A stretch of 19,227 bases of DNA, from assembly GCF_030764225.1 (NCBI RefSeq), contig NZ_JASAXH010000028.1; one strand, 5' to 3'. Numbering within the stretch: the stretch's first letter is position 1; each line of letters opens with the position of its first letter. The position numbers and the translations under genes are program-made. Below the pieces are notes generated by a model that was not told the DNA's origin, searched no databases, and saw only the letters and a program-made list of their open reading frames with translations. Source of the DNA: Phocoenobacter atlanticus. GTDB taxonomy: Bacteria > Pseudomonadota > Gammaproteobacteria > Enterobacterales > Pasteurellaceae. Shown in pieces: positions 14,440 through 19,227 of the stretch.

Positions 14440-14630
14440 ACTTTGGTATATTTTTGATTTAATGTCACCGCTAAATAGTATATAAAATTTCTCTCTATGT
14501 GAAATAAGCCTACCTAATCATCCCTTCAAACATCACACTTTTTTACTAGAAAAAACTACCCATCCAATTTAAAAATGCGTACAATAAGAGCTATATTGAT
14601 CCTGCCCATCTTACTATAAAGGAGAACGAA

Positions 14631-15893
14631 ATGTTAAGTCGAAATATGAATATTGCTGATTATGATCCTGTTTTATGGCAAGCTATTTTAGATGAAAATT
14701 GTCGTCAAGAAGAACACATCGAACTTATTGCTTCTGAAAACTATACCAGCCCACGCGTAATGGAAGCACAAGGTTGCCAATTTACCAATAAATATGCCGA
14801 AGGCTATCCGGGTAAGCGTTATTATGGTGGTTGTGAATTTGCTGATATTGCGGAACAGCTTGCGATTGATCGAGCCAAAGCATTATTTGAGGCTGAATAT
14901 GCCAATGTTCAACCTCATTCAGGTTCTCAAGCTAATGCTGCTGTCTATATGGCATTATTACAACCTGGTGATACGATTTTAGGAATGAGCCTTGATCACG
15001 GCGGACACTTAACTCACGGAGCAAAAGTGAGTTTCTCTGGTAAAATTTATAATGCTGTACAATATGGTATTACTGCTGATGGTGTGATGGATTATGAAGA
15101 TATCCGTCGTCAAGCTATTGAATGTAAACCAAAAATGATTATAGCAGGTTTCTCTGCTTATTCTCAAATTGTTGATTGGGCAAAAATGCGTGAAATTGCC
15201 GATGAAGTGGGAGCTTATTTATTTGTTGATATGGCTCACGTTGCAGGATTAATTGCAGCAGGTGTTTATCCTAACCCTGTTCCTTATGCTCACGTGGTCA
15301 CTACAACGACGCACAAAACCTTAGCTGGTCCTCGTGGTGGTTTAATTCTTTCAGGTTTAAAAGATGAAGAGTTACATAAAAAATTGAACTCTGCTGTATT
15401 CCCTGCCAATCAAGGTGGTCCATTAATTCACGTAATTGCTGCAAAAGCAGTTTGCTTTAAAGAAGCAATGGAAGATGATTTTAAAGTTTATCAAAAAGAA
15501 GTAGTAAAAAATGCTAAAGCAATGGTGAAAATCTTCCAGCAACGTGGTTATGACATTGTCTCAAACGGAACAGAAAACCATTTATTCTTAGTGAATTTAA
15601 TCAAAAAAGGCATTACAGGAAAAGCCGCTGATGCCGCATTAGGTGCTGCAAATATTACTGTGAACAAAAACTCTGTTCCAAACGACCCACAAAGTCCATT
15701 TGTGACATCTGGTCTTCGTATTGGTACTCCTGCGGTCACTCGTAGAGGTTTTAAAGAACAAGATGTGATTGAGTTAGCAGGTTGGATTTGTGATGTGTTA
15801 GATGCTGTTAGTAAAGACAATGAGCAAGCAGTAATTGAGAGTACAAAACAAAAAGTATTAGCTATTTGTAAAAAATTACCTGTTTATGCTTAA
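14631..15893 (+). CDS. glyA: serine hydroxymethyltransferase
   Basis: GlyA converts serine and tetrahydrofolate to glycine and 5,10-methylene-tetrahydrofolate, the main source of one-carbon units. It is a PLP enzyme: the Schiff-base lysine is K229 in TTTTHKTLAGPRGG, and D200 and H203 in FVDMAHVAG contact the cofactor. ELIASENYTSPRVMEAQG (31-48) and KYAEGYPGKRYYGG (54-67) are near-invariant. Length (420) is close to E. coli (417). Start at 14631 is supported by AAAGGAG 7 nt upstream and the usual N terminus (MLSRNMNIADYD). A TACAAT at 14580-14585 could be a -10, but no matching -35 is seen. The gene is monocistronic and converges on thrS through a shared terminator. Confidence 0.97.
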   Translation: MLSRNMNIADYDPVLWQAILDENCRQEEHIELIASENYTSPRVMEAQGCQFTNKYAEGYPGKRYYGGCEFADIAEQLAIDRAKALFEAEYANVQPHSGSQANAAVYMALLQPGDTILGMSLDHGGHLTHGAKVSFSGKIYNAVQYGITADGVMDYEDIRRQAIECKPKMIIAGFSAYSQIVDWAKMREIADEVGAYLFVDMAHVAGLIAAGVYPNPVPYAHVVTTTTHKTLAGPRGGLILSGLKDEELHKKLNSAVFPANQGGPLIHVIAAKAVCFKEAMEDDFKVYQKEVVKNAKAMVKIFQQRGYDIVSNGTENHLFLVNLIKKGITGKAADAALGAANITVNKNSVPNDPQSPFVTSGLRIGTPAVTRRGFKEQDVIELAGWICDVLDAVSKDNEQAVIESTKQKVLAICKKLPVYA

Positions 15894-15918
15894 ACATCGT
15901 TAATAAATCATTAATAAA

Positions 15919-15959
15919 AAAAAAGAGGTAGCCTATATGATATAAGCTACCTCTTTTTT
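15919..15959. terminator. bidirectional terminator between glyA and thrS
   Basis: AAAAAAGAGGTAGC (15919-15932) pairs perfectly with GCTACCTCTTTTTT (15946-15959); the loop can add a few A-U pairs. It serves glyA on the plus strand and thrS on the minus strand. Confidence 0.9.
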
Positions 15960-15973
15960 ATTACGCTATATTT

Positions 15974-17905
15974 TTACTCTTCTTCAAATAATTTTAGATC
16001 TCGATGACGTACTTGTGTTTTCAACATTTGAACAAATTCATCAACACTAATTGAACCTAAATCTTTCCCTTTACGAGTACGCACAGCCACTTTTCCTTCG
16101 GCAATTTCTTTATCGCCACAAACTAGCATATAAGGGACACGACGTAAGGTATGTTCACGGATTTTGAATCCAATTTTTTCATTACGTAAATCTGCTTTTA
16201 CTCGTAAACCCGCATCAGACAATTTTTTCACAACACCATTTACATAGTCAGCTTGGCTCTCAGTAATATTTAATACTACCGCTTGCATTGGTGCTAACCA
16301 CGCAGGGAAGAAACCTGCATACTCTTCGGTAATAATACCGATAAAGCGTTCTAGTGATCCTAAAATAGCACGGTGGATCATTACAGGTGTTTTACGATCA
16401 TTATCTTCTGCCACATAAGATGCATTTAAACGACCAGGTAAAGCAAAGTCTAACTGAATAGTTCCGCACTGCCATTCACGACCTAAACAATCGTGTAGCG
16501 TAAATTCAATTTTAGGACCGTAGAATGCCCCTTCACCTTCTTGAATTTCATAGCTTAAACCATTCGTTTTTAATGCCGCCGCTAAGCCTGCTTCTGCACT
16601 GTCCCACATTTCATCAGAACCGATACGGCTTTCAGGACGAGTAGATAGTTTGACTTCAATATCATTAAACCCAAAAGTGCTGTAAATATCATAAACCATT
16701 TTGATACAGCTGGTTACTTCACTTTCCACTTGATCTTCAGTACAGAAAATATGGGCATCATCTTGGGTAAAGCCACGTACACGCATTAAACCGTGCAATG
16801 AACCTGATGGTTCATTACGATGACAAGATCCAAATTCTGCCATACGCAATGGTAAATCACGGTAAGATTTTAACCCTTGATTAAATATTTGTACGTGACC
16901 AGGGCAGTTCATCGGTTTCACACAATATTCACGGTTTTCTGATGAAGTAGTAAACATTAATTCACCATAATTTTGCCAATGTCCTGTACGTTCCCAAAGT
17001 ACACGATCCATCATAAACGGACCTTTTACTTCTTGGTAATCATATTCTTTTAATTTAGTACGCACAAAGGTTTCTAATTCACGGAAAATTGTCCAACCGT
17101 CATTGTGCCAAAACACCATACCTGGTGCTTCTTCTTGCATATGGTATAAATCTAACGCTTTCCCAATTTTACGGTGATCACGCTTCGCTGCCTCTTCTAA
17201 GCGTTTTAAATAAGCATTTAATTGTTTTTTATCCGCCCAAGCTGTCCCATAAATACGTTGTAGCATTTTATTGTCACTGTTTCCACGCCAGTATGCTCCT
17301 GCCACTTTTTGTAATTTGAAGTGTTGGCAAAAACGCATATTTGGTACGTGAGGACCACGACACATATCAATATATTCTTGATGATGATACAACGCTGGGG
17401 TGTCACATTTATCAATATTTTCGGTTAAAATTTCTAATTTGTAAGATTCACCACGTGCGTCAAAAGCATCATAAGCATCTTGCCAACTACCCACTTTTTT
17501 AATCACTTCATAATTTGTTTTAGCAAGCTCTAACATTCTTTTTTCAATTTTTTCTAAATCTTCAATGGTTAAAGAATGATCTAAATCTATATCATAGTAG
17601 AAACCATTATCGATCGTAGGACCAATCGCCATTTTTGCATTTGGGTACAGTTGCTTTATAGCGTGTCCTAAAAGATGAGCACAAGAGTGACGAATAATCT
17701 CTAAACCATCTTCATCTTTTACGGTAATAATTTCTAATTTACTGTCTTGTTTAATCATATCGCACGCATCAACACGGACACCATTTACACGACCAGCAAT
17801 AGTTGCTTTAGCAAGACCTGAACCGATACTTTGAGCAACCTCCAAAACAGAAACTGCTTGTTCAAATTGACGTGTTGAGCCATCTGGCAAAGTAATAATT
17901 GGCAT
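15974..17905 (-). CDS. thrS: threonyl-tRNA synthetase
   Basis: ThrS charges tRNA(Thr) and edits Ser-tRNA(Thr). At 643 residues it matches the bacterial length. The N-terminal TGS domain covers about 1-61. The editing domain has H73 and H77 (HSCAH) and D180, C182 and H186 (DMCRGPH). The class II catalytic core follows, with YCVKPMNCPGHVQIF, RMAEFGSCHRNEPSGSLHGL and VRGFTQDDAHIFC; the cysteine of MNCPGH and later histidines bind zinc. The anticodon-binding domain ends the protein. ATG 17905 has AAAGGA at good distance. In E. coli thrS heads the infC-rpmI-rplT cluster; here it ends alone at the terminator shared with glyA. Its leader has a promoter and an intrinsic terminator before the start codon, which suggests attenuation. 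Confidence 0.98.
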   Translation of the reverse strand: MPIITLPDGSTRQFEQAVSVLEVAQSIGSGLAKATIAGRVNGVRVDACDMIKQDSKLEIITVKDEDGLEIIRHSCAHLLGHAIKQLYPNAKMAIGPTIDNGFYYDIDLDHSLTIEDLEKIEKRMLELAKTNYEVIKKVGSWQDAYDAFDARGESYKLEILTENIDKCDTPALYHHQEYIDMCRGPHVPNMRFCQHFKLQKVAGAYWRGNSDNKMLQRIYGTAWADKKQLNAYLKRLEEAAKRDHRKIGKALDLYHMQEEAPGMVFWHNDGWTIFRELETFVRTKLKEYDYQEVKGPFMMDRVLWERTGHWQNYGELMFTTSSENREYCVKPMNCPGHVQIFNQGLKSYRDLPLRMAEFGSCHRNEPSGSLHGLMRVRGFTQDDAHIFCTEDQVESEVTSCIKMVYDIYSTFGFNDIEVKLSTRPESRIGSDEMWDSAEAGLAAALKTNGLSYEIQEGEGAFYGPKIEFTLHDCLGREWQCGTIQLDFALPGRLNASYVAEDNDRKTPVMIHRAILGSLERFIGIITEEYAGFFPAWLAPMQAVVLNITESQADYVNGVVKKLSDAGLRVKADLRNEKIGFKIREHTLRRVPYMLVCGDKEIAEGKVAVRTRKGKDLGSISVDEFVQMLKTQVRHRDLKLFEEE

Positions 17906-17962
17906 AATTTTTTTCCTTTACAGTGGTCGCCCATACAAAAGGCAACTTGTTATTAATAAAAT

Positions 17963-17986
17963 AAAAAAGGCAGATTTCCCTCTGCC
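17963..17986 (-). terminator. intrinsic terminator in the thrS leader (candidate attenuator)
   Basis: On the minus strand GGCAGA-GGGAAA-TCTGCC is followed at once by TTTTTT. This GC-containing 6-bp hairpin with a U run lies about 57 nt upstream of the thrS start and downstream of its candidate promoter. No other minus-strand gene lies between it and divergent grxA. It would therefore stop thrS transcripts unless it is conditionally prevented. Confidence 0.7.
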
Positions 17987-18037
17987 CTACAAATTCTTGC
18001 TTATTGTCACCTTTACAACAGGTAAATAAGCGGTAAG

Positions 18038-18065
18038 ATTTTATCATAAATTTGCAAATTCTCAA
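18038..18065 (-). promoter_or_regulatory. candidate thrS promoter
   Basis: On the minus strand TTGAGA (18065-18060) and TAAAAT (18043-18038) are separated by 16 nt; each differs from consensus at one position. Transcription would begin near 18031, at the foot of the leader hairpin, about 125 nt before the thrS start. The promoter overlaps an uptake-type sequence (AAGCGGTAAGATTTT and TTTGCAAATT on the plus strand). Confidence 0.55.
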
Positions 18066-18112
18066 ATTAGATGCGATGATTTGGTTTTAATTGTTTTTAT
18101 AGGAATGTACTT

Positions 18113-18373
18113 ATGTTTATTGAAATTTACGGACGTTTAAGCTGTCCTTATTGTACTCGTGCTATCGCACTAGCTAGAAAAATGAAAGTAACATTAGATG
18201 ATGTTAATTTCAAATTTGTTGATATGGAAACAAATAATATTTCAAAATCTGATTTAGAGCCAAAAGTGGGCAAACCTGTTAGGACGGTACCACAAATTTT
18301 TATTGATGATAAATATGTTGGTGGCTGTACCGAATTTCAAACTTTAGTGAAACAACAGTTTGGTATTAAATAA
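18113..18373 (+). CDS. grxA: glutaredoxin 1
   Basis: Glutaredoxin uses glutathione to reduce protein disulfides, including ribonucleotide reductase, in the cytoplasm. The 86-residue protein matches GrxA in length and start (MFIEIYGRLSCPYC). The active site CPYC is at residues 11-14, and the cis-proline motif TVPQIF is near residue 58, followed by GGCTEF, which binds glutathione; the third cysteine here replaces the tyrosine found in E. coli GrxA. ATG 18113 has AGGA about 8 nt upstream. It diverges from thrS. No clear terminator follows its stop on the plus strand; the next 390 bp hold no gene. Confidence 0.95.
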   Translation: MFIEIYGRLSCPYCTRAIALARKMKVTLDDVNFKFVDMETNNISKSDLEPKVGKPVRTVPQIFIDDKYVGGCTEFQTLVKQQFGIK

Positions 18374-18532
18374 GTATTTCAAATACATAATATTGTGGAT
18401 ACAACAAATACCCTTTATACCGCTCTAAAATATGACAAATAACAATATTATTCACAAACAACAAAATAGTACACAAAACTACTGAACAAGGTAAAGTTTT
18501 GTCACAATTTAATTTATCTATATATTTAAATT

Positions 18533-18554
18533 AAAAAAAGCAGAACTTTTCTGC
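18533..18554 (-). terminator. terminator downstream of the rRNA-tRNA operon
   Basis: On the minus strand GCAGAA-AAG-TTCTGC is followed directly by TTTTTTT. It is the first good intrinsic terminator met after tRNA-Trp, about 210 nt beyond the tRNA, so it probably ends the 5S-5S-tRNA-Asp-tRNA-Trp transcript, or a separate short RNA starting within the trailer. Confidence 0.7.
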
Positions 18555-18637
18555 CTCATAAACTCTTTGTTTATTTTTCCCTTACATATATAGGTGAAAA
18601 AATGGTTTATTTCTAACATAATTTTTCAAATCAGATG
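18533..18637 (-). ncRNA. structured element, copy 2 (related to the thrS leader)
   Basis: Parts in order on the minus strand: CATCTGATTTGA (18637-18626; 11 of 12 bases as in copy 1), ATTATGTTAGAAAT in place of the copy 1 -10 region, a hairpin ATTTTTTCACCT / AGGGAAAAAT, a linker ATAAACAAAGAGTTTATGA, and the GGCAGA terminator. Copy 1's spacer between the -35 and -10 is about 8 nt longer, so copy 2 seems to lack that promoter and may be read only from the rRNA operon. Whether it works as an RNA is unknown. Confidence 0.4.
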
Positions 18638-18763
18638 TCATTATGTACAAGAATTTTTAATTTAAAAAAATGATAAAGTGTAGAATTTTGTAGCTACCTA
18701 ACCATTTCTTCATTCACATAGAAAATAAAGACTTGTTAGTAATATTTACTCAATAATAAGAAA

Positions 18764-18839
18764 TGGCAGGGGCGGAGAGACTCGAACTCCCAGCATTCGG
18801 TTTTGGAGACCGACGCTCTACCAATTGAACTACGCCCCT
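18764..18839 (-). tRNA. tRNA-Trp (anticodon CCA)
   Basis: Complete 76-nt cloverleaf with encoded CCA. Acceptor AGGGGCG pairs with CGCCCCT, the discriminator is G73, and the anticodon loop CTCCAAA between TCGGT and ACCGA gives anticodon CCA. The T-arm reads GGGAG-TTCGAGT-CTCTC with one G-U pair. It lies 9 bp from tRNA-Asp; the pair after 5S matches the E. coli rrnC arrangement. Confidence 0.97.
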
Positions 18840-18848
18840 AAAAAGAGT

Positions 18849-18925
18849 TGGCGGAATGGACGGGATTCGAACCCGCGACCCCCTGCGTGACAGGCAGGTA
18901 TTCTAACCAGCTGAACTACCACTCC
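18849..18925 (-). tRNA. tRNA-Asp (anticodon GTC)
   Basis: Complete 77-nt cloverleaf. Acceptor GGAGTGG pairs with CCATTCC, followed by G73 and encoded CCA. The anticodon arm is CCTGC-CTGTCAC-GCAGG, giving GTC. The T-arm GCGGG-TTCGAAT-CCCGT is standard. The GC just upstream (18926-18927) can also pair in the wrong register; the start at 18925 is chosen from the E. coli tRNA-Asp layout. Confidence 0.97.
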
Positions 18926-18940
18926 GCAAATTTGGAAAAT

Positions 18941-19053
18941 CTAACAGTGTCCTACTCTCACATAGGGAGACCCTACACTACCATCGGCGTTACAGCATTT
19001 CACTTCTGAGTTCGGTATGGAGTCAGGTGGTACTACTGCACTATTACTGTTAG
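18941..19053 (-). rRNA. rrf: 5S rRNA, distal copy
   Basis: The minus strand holds the conserved ACCACCTGACTCCATACCGA, then ACTCAGAAGTGAAA, then CGCCGATGGTAGTGTAGGG and GAGAGTAGGAC. Helix I is CUAACAG / CUGUUAG at the ends, giving a molecule of about 113 nt; processed ends may differ by a few bases. Helix II (GCAGUA with UGCUGU) is intact. It lies 55 nt downstream of another 5S gene and 15 nt upstream of tRNA-Asp. Confidence 0.95.
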
Positions 19054-19108
19054 AAAAATTTTTATTAAGTTAGTCTACTCATAATGAATAAACTAATGTA
19101 ATAAAACC

Positions 19109-19221
19109 CTGATGGTGTCCTACTCTCACATAGGGAGACCCTACACTACCATCGGCGTTACAACTTTTCACTTCTGAGTTCGGTATGGAATCAGGTGGTT
19201 CCGTTGCACTATGGCCATCAG
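19109..19221 (-). rRNA. rrf: 5S rRNA, proximal copy
   Basis: A second 5S gene of the same length, next to where 23S should lie just outside the window. The central and 3' parts (CATACCGAACTCAGAAGTGA, CGCCGATGGTAGTGTAGGG, TCTCCCTATGTGAGAGTAGG) equal the other copy, but helix I is CUGAUGG / CCAUCAG and helix II GCAAC / GUUGU. Both helices pair fully, so the gene looks functional. Confidence 0.95.
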
Positions 19222-19227
19222 GAAAAT

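Larger units (their letters stand above)
17963..18073 (-). ncRNA. thrS leader RNA element, copy 1 of a repeated structured element
   Basis: The minus strand carries, in order: CATCTAATTTGA (18073-18062), a promoter, a hairpin GCTTATT / AATAAGC (18031-18025 with 18005-17999) with inner ACCT / AGGT, a linker ATAAGCAAGAATTTGTAG, and the GGCAGA terminator. The transcript would be about 65-70 nt if stopped at the terminator, so it could be a free small RNA, a leader, or both. A related element with the same order of parts lies at 18533-18637 on the same strand. No known riboswitch or leader family was recognised. Confidence 0.5.
18374..18763. other. intergenic region between grxA and the tRNA genes
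   Basis: About 390 AT-rich bases with no supported protein gene on either strand. Contents seen: an uptake-like ACCGCT at about 18419-18424 (inverse core), an inverted repeat ACAAAACT / AGTTTTGT (18473-18480 and 18495-18502), and the second copy of the thrS-leader-like element with its terminator (18533-18637). The part from 18640 to 18763 is the presumed 3' trailer of the rRNA-tRNA transcript and shows nothing I can name. Confidence 0.6.

Noticed and set aside
15548..15820. Long frames antisense to glyA, lepA, proB, rnt and the transporter gene.
   Set aside because: They are shadows of strongly conserved genes on the other strand and have no independent start signals.
17862..18065. A 67-codon minus-strand frame across the thrS leader.
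   Set aside because: It overlaps the promoter, terminator hairpin and thrS start, and its product has no recognisable features.
18661..18717. A short minus-strand frame in the rRNA trailer giving a hydrophobic 18-residue peptide (MKKWLGSYKILHFIIFLN).
   Set aside because: No ribosome binding site and no supporting context beyond a T-rich region.

Overview
The window looks like chromosome of a member of the Pasteurellaceae. It is AT-rich. The housekeeping proteins (LepA, HemA, GlyA, ThrS, ProB, ProA, GrxA) read like Haemophilus/Actinobacillus homologues. DNA-uptake-type sequences with an AAGCGGT core, often followed by an A/T run and TTTGCAAATTT, lie between and inside genes. That core is closer to the Actinobacillus pleuropneumoniae type than to the Haemophilus influenzae AAGTGCGGT type. 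I do not name a species.

Layout. (1) 1-2426 is an accessory, decaying segment read on the minus strand. It holds the 5' end of an ISAs1-type transposase with its terminal repeat, a TagD-type glycerol-3-phosphate cytidylyltransferase gene, an rfbB (rmlB) remnant missing its catalytic middle, an unrecognised gene broken by a stop codon and a 5-bp duplication, and a one-piece nucleotidyltransferase-HEPN protein related to MntA/HepT toxin-antitoxin pairs. (2) 2427-7148 is core genome: rnt (minus) diverging from lepA, then an nfeD-like gene and hemA (plus). (3) 7245-14041 is a long minus-strand run: a NhaC/YuiF-type transporter, a lipoprotein, ubiI, a MOSC-domain gene interrupted by an in-frame TAA, and the proB-proA operon. 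(4) 14042-15893 carries a 41-residue lipoprotein gene and glyA on the plus strand. (5) 15974-18373 is thrS (minus) with a structured leader, diverging from grxA (plus). (6) 18374-19227 is the 3' end of a ribosomal RNA operon on the minus strand: two 5S genes, tRNA-Asp and tRNA-Trp, then about 220 nt with no gene, ending in a terminator.

How the genes connect. ProB and ProA catalyse the first two steps from glutamate to proline. HemA makes glutamate-1-semialdehyde, the first step of tetrapyrrole synthesis from glutamyl-tRNA. UbiI acts in ubiquinone synthesis. GlyA supplies glycine and one-carbon units. LepA, ThrS, RNase T, the tRNAs and 5S RNA serve translation and RNA maturation. The left segment looks like the edge of a surface-polysaccharide locus that is being lost.

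The most interesting signals are three. A related RNA element of about 105 nt occurs twice on the minus strand, once as the thrS leader with promoter and terminator, and once at the end of the rRNA operon; the copies lie on either side of grxA. The two neighbouring 5S genes differ in helices I and II by paired, structure-preserving changes. Several genes have simple lesions (rfbB, the MOSC gene, the polysaccharide-side gene), which suggests recent gene loss. No CRISPR array, integrase or complete new defence operon was found.
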